In this document: positions 44,886 through 54,019 of the stretch, piece after piece
Layout: each line of letters opens with the position of its first letter
How positions within the stretch are numbered: position 1 is the first letter of the stretch
Source of the DNA: Verrucomicrobiia bacterium
Lineage (GTDB): Bacteria; Verrucomicrobiota; Verrucomicrobiia; Opitutales; Cerasicoccaceae
Reading direction: 5' to 3'
Length of the DNA: 64,000 nt
Assembly (NCBI GenBank): GCA_030425485.1
Contig: JAUIAM010000001.1
Coordinates: 227,432-291,431 of the forward strand
Translations under genes and position numbers: made by a program
Notes under the pieces: model-generated
Databases searched by the model: none
What the model saw: only the letters and a program-made list of their open reading frames with translations
Told to the model about the DNA's origin: nothing

Positions 44886-45365
44886 ATGAAAGCCCCACGC
44901 TTGTATATCCTCCCCCTCGTCCTCCTCGCCCAAGCAGTTGCTTCGGGTGTTTTTGCCCAGCCTGCTCCTGCTCAGCCCGACTACGGCGATTACTCGTCGC
45001 AGACGCTGACAACCAAGGCTTGGGATGCGCTCGCGCAGAAACAGTACGACCTCGTGTACGCCTATACCGGTAAGTGCATCGAGCAGTTTTCCCAACAGGC
45101 GGCAGACATGCAGGCTGGCCTGACCGCTCCCGCACCCGCGGACACGGCCTCGACCTATTGGGCACTCAACGACGTGGGCACCTGCTTGTACATTCGGGCC
45201 CAGGCTTATGAGGCTCAGGGTAAATCAAAGGAGGCTTTGGCCGATTATAAGGAATTGATCAAAACCTATTCCTTTGCCCAGACATGGGACCCCAACGGCT
45301 GGTACTGGCGTCCGGCCGACGCTGCCAAGCAGCGAATCAAGGTGATCGAATTTGATGCCTTTTAA
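44886..45365 (+). CDS. small secreted TPR-like protein
   Basis: The 159-residue protein has a signal peptide (LYILPLVLLAQAVASGVFA). A tetratricopeptide-like body follows, with TTKAWDALAQKQYDLVYAYTGKCIEQF and AQAYEAQGKSKEALADYKELI read as two helical repeats. The end is TWDPNGWYWRPAD. Similar small proteins are sometimes annotated 'beta-glucanase precursor' in Planctomycetes and Verrucomicrobia (from memory), but I see no catalytic residues. A GAGG lies 11 bases before the ATG. The upstream LacI-type motif links it to the glucoside locus. Confidence 0.6.
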   Translation: MKAPRLYILPLVLLAQAVASGVFAQPAPAQPDYGDYSSQTLTTKAWDALAQKQYDLVYAYTGKCIEQFSQQAADMQAGLTAPAPADTASTYWALNDVGTCLYIRAQAYEAQGKSKEALADYKELIKTYSFAQTWDPNGWYWRPADAAKQRIKVIEFDAF

Positions 45366-45503
45366 GCAGCAGCCTGCCGCCCCGTTGGACAGGATGTGCT
45401 GCCCCACACCTTTCCAGACGGCAGAGTGGGCCGCTCGTTTGCAATAGCCCCCGGACTGAGTTTTCTTATTTCAGCTTTTATCTTACACCCCCCTTCAGAA
45501 AGT

Positions 45504-48500
45504 ATGGACTTACCCCGCCAGACTGACTGCGGCGATCAGGCCTTGCCGAGTCCGGCTTTGGGCCGACACGCAGGGTTTGCCTTGGTCGTAGCCCTTGGGC
45601 TGATGGCCTTTCTCCTCGTGCTAATCGTGTCACTTTCAACACTGGTGCGCTACGAGGTAGAGCTTTCGGCCACCTCGGCAGATGTGCAACGTGCTCGGCA
45701 GAACGCGCTCTTTGGCCTGCAGGTAGCGCTCGGCAGCCTGCAAGAGGAAATGGGCCCTGACCAGCGCATCTCCGCCAGTGCGGCCATTCTCGACACGAAC
45801 CCGGACACCCCCGCGCACGATGGCGTGGCGCAACCCTATTGGGTCGGGAGCTGGAACAGCCTGAGCTGGGACCGGGCTTCCGAGGTTGATACGCCCGTAT
45901 CCGGGGCCGCAACGGCCTCCGATGGCAAGCCGGAGGCTTTCCGCAACTGGCTTGTCTCCGGACTCAATACCGAGGGCATGAGCGATGAGCAGCGCGTAAA
46001 CTTGGCCCGACAGTTCACGGAAAACTCGACCGGAGCTGTCTTGCTCCTGGGGGAGGGGACGCTGGATACTCCGGCGGCAGCGGCGTCGCAATCCGTCTAC
46101 GTGCCCCGCGAAATTATTCAGAGCAACAGCCTGACGGAAGACAGTTACGCCTATTGGGTGGGCGACGAGGGGATGAAGGCAAACTTTGGCCGCCCAACCG
46201 ATACGGCTGCGACGACGGACAAGGAAAAGATCCAGGCCACGGCCAATCCGGCACGCCCCAATCTCCGCGCGGTGGGGAACTGGGCGTCACTCTCGGACAG
46301 CGTTTACGATCTGGACAGTATCGCTGATTACGGCGCGATTGAGCTGGTCACGGAGCGTGACTTGGACGACGACAGTGCGTTCGCGGGCAAATTCCACGCT
46401 GTCACTCCCTACAGCTACGGGCTGCTTACCGATACCCGTCAGGGTGGTTTCAAAAAAGACCTCAGCCTGCTCTTTGCCATGACCAACCTGCCCGCCGACT
46501 ACCGCGACGAGCCGATGTTTGCGGCAGACCCGGCCTACGGCCCGGAGTGGGAATACGCCAAGCGCTACCACGACCGCTACAAGATGCTCACCCTCGGTGA
46601 CGACGGCATGCCCACGCTGAATGTGGTGGACGTCATTGATGAAGTCGATGACTCGCTTGTGCCGGAGAAGCCGGGTGATGCTCCCTTGCCTGTTGTCGTT
46701 CGCTTTCAGTACCTATTCTCCCTCTATGAGGGCTATAATACGAATGATGGCAAAGAGCTAAAGAGTGCTGATTCTGAAGATCAATCTGCGGAACAGAACT
46801 ACGGCACAAACCAGAAGGTTGTGTATCTGATGGTTAATCCTGTCCTCTATATCTGGAACCCCTACAATGTTACCCTGAAGATGCCAGTAGATAATTCTGC
46901 TGCGTTCAATATTATGGCATCTATGCCACCACTTGAATTTTCATTTGATGGAGGCACAAGCTATAAGCCCATTCATGATATTCTTTTCTTCTATGGTGGG
47001 ACACTCATCGCGCTGGATAGCTCTAACGCAGATACATCGGTTTATGAGGGAGCAGGAGTCGAGCTAGTTATTCCTCCAGGAGAGATGCGGCTAAATGCAT
47101 TGGGAAACTATGGAACCTATAGAAACCATCTCTATTTGGATTGGCCTGATAAGAGGGATTACTTTGCAATGCCCCAAGCGCAAGTAATTGCTCCGAATCG
47201 GAACCCAACACTTAGCAATGTGTACGATGAGGGTGCGCTTGGGCTTTTTTCCCAGACGATAATGACGGGCACTGAAAAAAAATCTCCAGACACTAAACTG
47301 CCCGCGAGCTCGTTTGGAGGTGAGGTTAAGGTCAGGTTTAATCCTAATGCCTCAAAGTTCATTTTTAAGGTAAATATTGGAACAGAGGGCAGTGGGGCAC
47401 GCAAGCAAGCGGGTGCCTTCGAAGTGGATGCGAACAGCCCAATTTCATCCACAGTGTTTCCAGAAGAAGTATCATTTGAAATTAGCCATCTTGAGGATAT
47501 GCTTACGGGAGGAAATTTTCGTGGCCAGGAGCCATTTCTGGTCTTAAACTACGATGTTCGCTCTTTTGAAGAGTTGGAAGGATTTGGCAAAGCGGGCTTA
47601 TTTACGGATCCGGCAAACGCATACTTCTACTCTGTCGATGCGGATGAAAAAGCACTGGCAACCATGCCTTTTAGGATCAGCTTTGAAGAATTCGATGCGG
47701 GTACCGATTACGTACAATACGATGAGTCTACGGGCAAAGCGACTATTCGTGTTATCAATATGGAAAACGGCAGCATTCAATTGATTGATAAGAATGTTGC
47801 TAAAGAAATTCCAGTTTCCCCGATGTTGTCTATCGCGCAACTTGAACATGCTCCACTTGGCCGTGACTACAGACAACTGGTTTATCAGTTCGACGCTTTT
47901 GATAGTGATCACACGCCGCCGGGAAGCCTGTTTGGTGGAGACCCCGAGAAGCGCAACATGGCGCCGGTGTTTAACCGGGCCGTAGGGAACAGTTTTTCAC
48001 ATCCGATGATTGCTGAGGACAGTGTGTGGGACGGGGCTTATGCCATGGACCGCTCTTACTTCCTCAACGATGTGCTATTCGACGGCTACTTTTTCAGTGG
48101 TCTGGCCGACGATGGCGGCCCGTACGCTCCTGCGGTTCCGTTGAGCGCAGAGGAGCATCTGGATGCCTTTCTGACCGGGACGGAGACGCTGCCCAACCCT
48201 GCCTACGAGTTGCATATTCCAGACGGGGTGACCGCTGCCGAGGTCGTAGATGACATCACCGACGACCCCACTCGGGCCTTTGAGCGACTGGCGGCTTTCC
48301 TCTATGTGCACGGCGCGTTCAATGTCAACTCGACCTCGATTGACGCCTGGGCGGCAGTGCTTTCCTCGCTGCGAGATCAGGCCGTGCAGTACACGGACCC
48401 CGATAGCGGTGTTTTGCTTGAATACGACAGCACGGGCTCGACCCCCGTCTTGGCCAATATGCTGCCGAGCGCTCCTGCGGCAGAGGATCAGACCTCGGTT

Positions 48501-49118
48501 GCCAGTGCCCGCGATGCGCTCTGGAGCGGTTTCCGCACCTTGAGCGATGCGCAGATTCAGGCGCTGGCCGAGGAAATTGTAACGCAGGTCAAGGCCCGCG
48601 GCCCCTTTCTTTCGCTGGGGCAGTTTGTCAATCGCGAGATTTCCGATCGCGACGCTTACAACAAAACGGGTGCGCTGCAGGCAGCTATCGATGCTTCCGG
48701 GCTGAATACCAGCTCTGAGAACGCCTCGCTGAATTCCGCGCTTAACGAGCGCTTCAACTCAAACGCGATGAGCGAAGCGGCGATTAACGCTGCTGGTTTC
48801 GTGTCGCCCCAGAGCTTGTACGGTGACCGCAACGAGGGCATGCCGGGCTACATGACGCAGGCCGATCTGCTCAAGCCAATCGCACCCACGCTGACCGCGC
48901 GTTCCGACACCTTTATCATCCGCGCCTATGGCGATGTGCGCAATGGCGACGCCATTATCTCCAAGGCGTGGTGCGAGGCTGTTGTGCAGCGTTGCCCCGA
49001 TTACGTCGAGGGCTCAGTCGAGGCCTGGGAGACCCCTGTTGCCGGAACCATCGACGACACACTTGGCCGCCGCTTCCGCGTTATCAGTTTCCGCTGGCTC
49101 GGCGAGGACGAAGTTTAA
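45504..49118 (+). CDS. giant prepilin-leader membrane-associated protein, Verru_Chthon cassette protein A-like
   Basis: The 1204-residue protein has a basic leader, then GFALVVALGLMAFLLVLIVSL, a PilX/prepilin-like membrane helix at residues 24-44. The remainder is a large extracytoplasmic region with Asp/Tyr-rich segments. Size and layout recall 'Verru_Chthon cassette protein A', whose role is unknown. ATG 45504 was chosen because it is followed by the leader; the frame is open upstream. The middle third (about 46700-47930) has clearly lower G+C and uses AGA and other AT-rich codons, with no break in the frame. No B, C or D cassette partner is adjacent. Confidence 0.65.
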   Translation: MDLPRQTDCGDQALPSPALGRHAGFALVVALGLMAFLLVLIVSLSTLVRYEVELSATSADVQRARQNALFGLQVALGSLQEEMGPDQRISASAAILDTNPDTPAHDGVAQPYWVGSWNSLSWDRASEVDTPVSGAATASDGKPEAFRNWLVSGLNTEGMSDEQRVNLARQFTENSTGAVLLLGEGTLDTPAAAASQSVYVPREIIQSNSLTEDSYAYWVGDEGMKANFGRPTDTAATTDKEKIQATANPARPNLRAVGNWASLSDSVYDLDSIADYGAIELVTERDLDDDSAFAGKFHAVTPYSYGLLTDTRQGGFKKDLSLLFAMTNLPADYRDEPMFAADPAYGPEWEYAKRYHDRYKMLTLGDDGMPTLNVVDVIDEVDDSLVPEKPGDAPLPVVVRFQYLFSLYEGYNTNDGKELKSADSEDQSAEQNYGTNQKVVYLMVNPVLYIWNPYNVTLKMPVDNSAAFNIMASMPPLEFSFDGGTSYKPIHDILFFYGGTLIALDSSNADTSVYEGAGVELVIPPGEMRLNALGNYGTYRNHLYLDWPDKRDYFAMPQAQVIAPNRNPTLSNVYDEGALGLFSQTIMTGTEKKSPDTKLPASSFGGEVKVRFNPNASKFIFKVNIGTEGSGARKQAGAFEVDANSPISSTVFPEEVSFEISHLEDMLTGGNFRGQEPFLVLNYDVRSFEELEGFGKAGLFTDPANAYFYSVDADEKALATMPFRISFEEFDAGTDYVQYDESTGKATIRVINMENGSIQLIDKNVAKEIPVSPMLSIAQLEHAPLGRDYRQLVYQFDAFDSDHTPPGSLFGGDPEKRNMAPVFNRAVGNSFSHPMIAEDSVWDGAYAMDRSYFLNDVLFDGYFFSGLADDGGPYAPAVPLSAEEHLDAFLTGTETLPNPAYELHIPDGVTAAEVVDDITDDPTRAFERLAAFLYVHGAFNVNSTSIDAWAAVLSSLRDQAVQYTDPDSGVLLEYDSTGSTPVLANMLPSAPAAEDQTSVASARDALWSGFRTLSDAQIQALAEEIVTQVKARGPFLSLGQFVNREISDRDAYNKTGALQAAIDASGLNTSSENASLNSALNERFNSNAMSEAAINAAGFVSPQSLYGDRNEGMPGYMTQADLLKPIAPTLTARSDTFIIRAYGDVRNGDAIISKAWCEAVVQRCPDYVEGSVEAWETPVAGTIDDTLGRRFRVISFRWLGEDEV

Positions 49119-49141
49119 CCCCATTTACCCAAAGCCCAACC

Positions 49142-49807
49142 ATGTTCCCCACGACCCCCAACCGCGCGCTAAAAATTTACGCCCTGTCACTGATGCTGCT
49201 GGGGCTTTCACTGGTGCGTGCCGCAGAGTTTCGCGTGCTCGGGCTGGAGCAGCTCAAGGGGCTGCACACGCTGGAGTATGTGACAGCAGATGGCGTACAA
49301 CAGGTGCCGGTTTCTACGGCTTATATTTCCAACGCCTATCCGATTCCGGCCTCGGGCGTCGTGGCGTTTTATGATAAGGCCCCCGTCCAGGATGAGGTCA
49401 AGGCGCCGCTGTTCACGGTCGAGTTTCCCTCATCGGGTGGAAATAAGATCGTGCTGTTGCGAGGGGATGCGGGCGGGCGGACTTACCGCTACGGACTGAT
49501 CGACGACTCCAGCCGCGGCTTTCCCACGGGCTCTGCCTTCTTCATCAACTTCATGCAGGCCCCGGTCATGGTGAAGCTCGGTACGAACGTGATTCGTCTG
49601 GATGCTGGCAGCCGGGAGGTCGTGCCCGTCGTCGAGCAGCGCGCTGAGCCCTTTCGTGGTGGGGTAAAGTTTGCGACCGAGATTAACGGTGAGATGCAGA
49701 TTTTTTCCCAGAGTTCATGGTACCTGTTGCCGTCGATGAAAATATTCTGCATCATATACCCGGACTCCAGTGGTGTTCCCCGTATCCGCCGTATCCGTAT
49801 GAGCTGA
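49142..49807 (+). CDS. secreted protein of unknown function
   Basis: The 221-residue protein has a signal peptide (LSLMLLGLSLVRA). The rest is beta-rich (FRVLGLEQLKGLHTLEYVT, then TYRYGLIDDSSRGFPTGSAF). No family is recognised. It starts 23 bases after the giant protein and probably belongs with it, because genes of this size often follow cassette protein A (weak memory). The frame is open far upstream, but ATG 49142 starts the signal peptide. Confidence 0.6.
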   Translation: MFPTTPNRALKIYALSLMLLGLSLVRAAEFRVLGLEQLKGLHTLEYVTADGVQQVPVSTAYISNAYPIPASGVVAFYDKAPVQDEVKAPLFTVEFPSSGGNKIVLLRGDAGGRTYRYGLIDDSSRGFPTGSAFFINFMQAPVMVKLGTNVIRLDAGSREVVPVVEQRAEPFRGGVKFATEINGEMQIFSQSSWYLLPSMKIFCIIYPDSSGVPRIRRIRMS

Positions 49808-49838
49808 TGCGAGTATGCGGATCGGAGCATAACGGTTG

Positions 49839-49867
49839 TTTACACCTTCCTTTTGTTAACGTATAAT
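49839..49867 (+). promoter_or_regulatory. near-consensus sigma-70 promoter of the moxR operon
   Basis: TTTACA at 49839-49844, a 17-base spacer, and a perfect TATAAT at 49862-49867. The ATG of moxR is only 12 bases after the -10 box, so the transcript would be nearly leaderless. No ribosome binding site is seen before that ATG. Confidence 0.75.
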
Positions 49868-49878
49868 AATTCCTAGTA

Positions 49879-50967
49879 ATGCAAACCCCAGATAATACCG
49901 AGCCCGGCACCGAGGAAACCTTTGCCGCAGAAGCGGATGGCAGCACGCCCGAGACTCAAGAAGTCTCAACCGAGGCAGAAGCCCTGGAGCGGGTGCAGCA
50001 GGCCTGCGACGCGATCCGCGCCGAGATTGGAAAAGTGATTGTCGGCCAGGAACACGTGGTCGAGGAAATCCTGATCTCGATTTTTACCCGCAGTCACGCG
50101 TTGCTGGTCGGGGTGCCGGGTCTGGCCAAGACGCTCTTGATCTCTACCCTGGCCAAGACCTTGCAGATGTCCTTTCGGCGGGTACAGTTTACGCCCGACC
50201 TCATGCCCAGTGACATCACCGGTACAGAGATGATCCAGCAGGACCCGGCTACTGGTGAGCGGACCTTCCGCTTTCTCGAAGGCCCGCTGTTTGCCAATAT
50301 CGTACTGGCTGACGAGATTAACCGTACCCCGCCCAAGACCCAGGCCGCACTGCTTGAGGCGATGCAGGAGCGTTCGGTGACTATCGGGGGGGAGACTCGC
50401 CTGTTGCCGAATCCCTTCTTTGTCCTCGCGACGCAGAACCCGCTGGAGCAGGAGGGCACGTACCCGCTACCGGAAGCGCAACTGGACCGTTTCCTTTTCC
50501 TGATTTCTGTGGGCTACCCTGAGGAAGAGGATGAGTATGAAATCATGCGTCGCGGCCTGTCAGGCGCGAAAGCTGACCTGCAGCCGGTGCTGGATGTCGA
50601 CGCGGTCATACAGGCCCAGGAGATCGTGCGAACGATTCCGGTTCCCGAGCAGGTCGTGCGTTACGCGGGTGCCTTGGCCCGGGCCACCCGACCGAACGAA
50701 GCCGGCGCGGCCGAGTGCGCACGCAAGTGGCTGTCCTTCGGAGCGGGGCCGCGTGCCAGCCTCAGCCTCGTGACGGCGGCTCGTGCCCACGCCATGCTGC
50801 GTGGTCGCCCCTATGTGGATGCGGAAGACATTCAGGCCATCGCGCCTTCGATTTTGCGCCACCGCATCGCTACGAACTTCGCCGCCCAGGGTGAGGGGGT
50901 GACAACGGACGCCGTGGTCGCAGAACTATTGGAATCGATCTCGCCCAACCAGGACTTCTCCCGCTAG
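49879..50967 (+). CDS. MoxR family AAA+ ATPase
   Basis: The 362-residue protein has Walker A GVPGLAKT, Walker B as LADEINR, the sensor ATQNPLEQEG, and the C-terminal lid with DAEDIQAIAPSILRHRI. The first 45 residues are acidic and unconserved. MoxR ATPases act as chaperones that load cofactors or control envelope complexes, usually with the DUF58 and von Willebrand proteins encoded next. It is the first gene of a seven-gene operon. Confidence 0.95.
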   Translation: MQTPDNTEPGTEETFAAEADGSTPETQEVSTEAEALERVQQACDAIRAEIGKVIVGQEHVVEEILISIFTRSHALLVGVPGLAKTLLISTLAKTLQMSFRRVQFTPDLMPSDITGTEMIQQDPATGERTFRFLEGPLFANIVLADEINRTPPKTQAALLEAMQERSVTIGGETRLLPNPFFVLATQNPLEQEGTYPLPEAQLDRFLFLISVGYPEEEDEYEIMRRGLSGAKADLQPVLDVDAVIQAQEIVRTIPVPEQVVRYAGALARATRPNEAGAAECARKWLSFGAGPRASLSLVTAARAHAMLRGRPYVDAEDIQAIAPSILRHRIATNFAAQGEGVTTDAVVAELLESISPNQDFSR

Positions 50968-50987
50968 GAGGCATGCGTGATTGAGTG

Positions 50988-51887
50988 ATGGCATCGACAC
51001 AACCTGATATGCTCGACCCGGATGCAGTCAAAAGCGCCAGCGCGCTCGGGCTGCTGGCACGCAAGATTGTCGAGGGCTACAAGGTCGGCGAACATCGTTC
51101 ACCGCTCAAGGGCTTTGCCATCGAGTTTGCCCAGCACCGTGAGTACACACCGGGCGATGATGTGCGCCACCTGGACTGGAAAATCCTGGGCCGCAGCGAG
51201 AAGCTTTTCATCAAGCAGTACGAGCAGGATACCAACTACATGGCGAATATCTTGCTGGATGCCAGCGGGTCTATGTCCTATGGCTCGGGCGCGTATTCAA
51301 AATTCCACTACGCCAAGGTAATTGCGGCTTGCCTGAGTTATGCGATCTTGCAGCAGCGCGACGCGGTATCGGTCGGCGTCATCGGGGGAGGGGAAGCCAG
51401 GGTTTCGCCCCGGGTGGATACACCCAACCGCCTGCCCTGGGTGATGGACTTTGTTTCGTCGGTGGAGGCTTCCGGTAGTGGTGACCTGGGCGATGATTTG
51501 ACTAAACTTTCGCCCCGGATAAAGCCGCGCTCGATCGTTATTATCGTGACGGACCTGCTCAAGGGGGAGGATGATTTTTTCCGCTCGCTCTCGCGCTTTC
51601 AGAACCAGAAAACCGAGGTGATTGTGTTTCACGTGATGGACCCGGCGGAGCTAAACCTGCCCTTTACCGGGAAGCTCCGCTTTGAGGGGCTGGAGGGCGA
51701 AGAGCCGCTCGTGACACACCCCGAAGAGTTTGCCCGGGCCTACCGCGAGGAGGTCGAGCAATTTTGCCGTAGCGCGCGCCTGCGTTGCGAGGGCTGTGAC
51801 GCCCACTATGTTCTGGTGGACACATCCAAGCCGTTGGGCGAAACGCTGGGCGAGTACCTGGCCTTTCGTCGGCGCGTGAACCGTTAA
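50988..51887 (+). CDS. DUF58 domain protein
   Basis: The 299-residue protein carries the DUF58 signature EYTPGDDVRHLDWKILGRSEKLFIKQY and a metal-site-like DASGSMSYGS of the von Willebrand A fold. It is the usual partner of MoxR. ATG 50988 was chosen; GTG at 50985 is in frame. A good AGGAGG at 50966-50971 serves a short decoy ATG at 50973 that stops after three codons, leaving a longer than usual gap to the real start. Confidence 0.93.
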   Translation: MASTQPDMLDPDAVKSASALGLLARKIVEGYKVGEHRSPLKGFAIEFAQHREYTPGDDVRHLDWKILGRSEKLFIKQYEQDTNYMANILLDASGSMSYGSGAYSKFHYAKVIAACLSYAILQQRDAVSVGVIGGGEARVSPRVDTPNRLPWVMDFVSSVEASGSGDLGDDLTKLSPRIKPRSIVIIVTDLLKGEDDFFRSLSRFQNQKTEVIVFHVMDPAELNLPFTGKLRFEGLEGEEPLVTHPEEFARAYREEVEQFCRSARLRCEGCDAHYVLVDTSKPLGETLGEYLAFRRRVNR

Positions 51888-51892
51888 TCGCC

Positions 51893-54019
51893 ATGCACCT
51901 GCTTTCTCCGTTGTATCTGCTTGGCCTGGCGGCAATCGCATTACCTGTGCTGATCCATCTGATCCGTCATCGTAAGGTGACCGTGGTGGCTTGGGCTGCG
52001 CACCGCTTTCTCAATGTGGTGTTGCGGCGCCTGCAGCGCAAGCGGCGGCTGAACGACCTGCTTTTGCTCCTGCTACGCTGCCTGCTGTTTGTGTTGCTTG
52101 CCCTGCTGTTTGCACGGCCTTTCATGGGCGGAAGTGGGAGCTCTGCCATGGGAGAAGCGCAGACCGTCATCCTGGTTCTGGACGCCTCCGGTAGCATGGG
52201 GTCGAGCAATGGCGTGCGCTCCAACATGGATGCGGCGCGTGAGCAAGGCATAGCTGTCCTGGCGGGTTTGGCCCCAGGGTCCGAGGCGGGGTTGATCGTC
52301 TTTTCTGAGGAAGCCCTGCCCGTCGTTTCGCCACCGGTGCGCGACCTGGATCTGGTGCGCCGCGAGCTGGAGCGTGTGAGTGCATTACCCGCAGGCTCGA
52401 ATCTTGCCCCGGCGCTGGAGGCGGCCATGAAAATGCTCAAGGGAAAGTCTCGGGCGAGAATCGTGGTGATAACGGATGCGCGGATCGGTGTCTGGTCGGA
52501 ACGTGAAAAGCTGGAGCAACTGGGAGAGCTGGCGGCGGAGAACAACCTTTCCCTGCAAGCCATTCGGGTCGGAGACGCTGCCCCAAACCTCGGGATTGTA
52601 TCGCTGGCCTCTGCAACCGAAAGGCCGATCACAGGGCAGCCTCTGGCCGTAACGGCGACCGTGCGCAACGGCGGGTCGAGCCCGTCCGTGCGTACCCGCA
52701 TGAGTTTTTCTTTGGATGATGACGCGGGTCTGGCCGAGGCTTGGTTACCTGCACTGGAGCCGGGTCAAAGCGCGCCGGTCGTCGTTGAGTTGCGCATCGA
52801 TGAGCCCGGTTGGCATAGCCTGAGTGCGCGTCTGTCTGGCGATGGACTGGCCCTCGATGATGTGCGCAGCATAGGGTTGTTTGTCGGACCAAAGATGCGA
52901 GTCGCGTTGGTGGAGGGCCCGACCAGTCCGTGCCGTGGCGTGGCGCCGGGTTTTTTCCTCAAGGCCGCCGCCGTCCCGGTCCCGGTTAAGCAGCGCCGGA
53001 ATTTTCCCGTAGCGGTGGAAAGCTGGGAGGCCGCTCAGCTCACAGAGAATCAGCTAGAAGGGGTGAGTGTTGTCATGCTTGCCGGGGTGACCAGGCTTGA
53101 GCGCGCTCAGCAGCAGGCGCTGCTTGATTTCCTCCGCAACGGCGGGGGCGTGCTTGTCACACCGCCCGCAGGTGAGCGCGTGCGTGAGGCCTATGTGACG
53201 CGTCCGGTGTTGGCCGATATGTTGCCCCTGCAGGGTTTGAGCTTCGTTGAGTCGGAGATGACCTTTGCCGCCGGACCGCCCTATGCGAGTCCGATTACCG
53301 CGTGGTGGGATTCTGGTCGTTCGGGTTCGTTACAGAGCTTTGTCGTGAGTGCCTACCTGCGCGGCACCTTGCGGGAAGGGGCCACGGTGGTGCTGCCGCT
53401 GGAGGACGGATCGCCGCTGCTGTCCAGTATCGACGAGGGGGCAGGGCGCGTGCTGTTTGCAAGCATTCCGCTGGAAGCCAGTTGGTCCGAACTGCCACTT
53501 TCGCCACAGTTTGTTCCGCTGGTGCAGCGCAGTTTGCAGTGGCTTGCCGCCCAGAGCGAAGCCCCGGCTGAAGTGTCTCCGGGCGAACGCTGGAGCATGG
53601 ACGTTGCCGCAGCGCAGGCAGGGCAGCCGTTTTATGTGAGCTCACCGCGTCAGCCCGGCCTGCCGCTCATGGCTGGCGAGGTTGAGTATGCCCAGGGTCG
53701 TGGCGTGATTGCGTTTTCCACCACGGCTGATCCCGGTGTTTACCGGGTGTACCTCGATCCCGAGGGCGAGCCAGTCGGTGCCTTTGGGGTAAACCCATCC
53801 AGCGATGAAACCGACCTGCGGGCACAGCCGGATGATCTCGCGCCGAGCTGGGCCTATGCTGCCGGGATTTCCGGCGATACGGCGGTGCATGCGCCTGTTG
53901 GTTTTCTTGCCCGCCTTCAATCTTACCTGCCAGAAATCTGGACTCTGATCGCCTACGTCATGCTTTTGCTTGGTGCGGTGGAGTTGTACCTGGCCCAACG
54001 CTTTAGCCGACCTGCATGA
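51893..54019 (+). CDS. BatA-like membrane protein with von Willebrand A domain
   Basis: The 708-residue protein starts with the BatA N-terminal domain (LLSPLYLLGLAAIALPVLIHLI, then a second helix). A von Willebrand A domain with DASGSMGSS at residue about 98 follows, then CARDB-like beta domains and a C-terminal membrane helix near residue 690. Bat proteins take part in aerotolerance and envelope integrity in other phyla. The start is 6 bases after DUF58, and the end overlaps the next gene by 4 bases. Confidence 0.88.
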   Translation: MHLLSPLYLLGLAAIALPVLIHLIRHRKVTVVAWAAHRFLNVVLRRLQRKRRLNDLLLLLLRCLLFVLLALLFARPFMGGSGSSAMGEAQTVILVLDASGSMGSSNGVRSNMDAAREQGIAVLAGLAPGSEAGLIVFSEEALPVVSPPVRDLDLVRRELERVSALPAGSNLAPALEAAMKMLKGKSRARIVVITDARIGVWSEREKLEQLGELAAENNLSLQAIRVGDAAPNLGIVSLASATERPITGQPLAVTATVRNGGSSPSVRTRMSFSLDDDAGLAEAWLPALEPGQSAPVVVELRIDEPGWHSLSARLSGDGLALDDVRSIGLFVGPKMRVALVEGPTSPCRGVAPGFFLKAAAVPVPVKQRRNFPVAVESWEAAQLTENQLEGVSVVMLAGVTRLERAQQQALLDFLRNGGGVLVTPPAGERVREAYVTRPVLADMLPLQGLSFVESEMTFAAGPPYASPITAWWDSGRSGSLQSFVVSAYLRGTLREGATVVLPLEDGSPLLSSIDEGAGRVLFASIPLEASWSELPLSPQFVPLVQRSLQWLAAQSEAPAEVSPGERWSMDVAAAQAGQPFYVSSPRQPGLPLMAGEVEYAQGRGVIAFSTTADPGVYRVYLDPEGEPVGAFGVNPSSDETDLRAQPDDLAPSWAYAAGISGDTAVHAPVGFLARLQSYLPEIWTLIAYVMLLLGAVELYLAQRFSRPA

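Noticed and set aside
50973..50984. ATG with a strong AGGAGG before the DUF58 gene as its start
   Set aside because: The frame stops after three codons, so it cannot encode DUF58; noted as a decoy at most.
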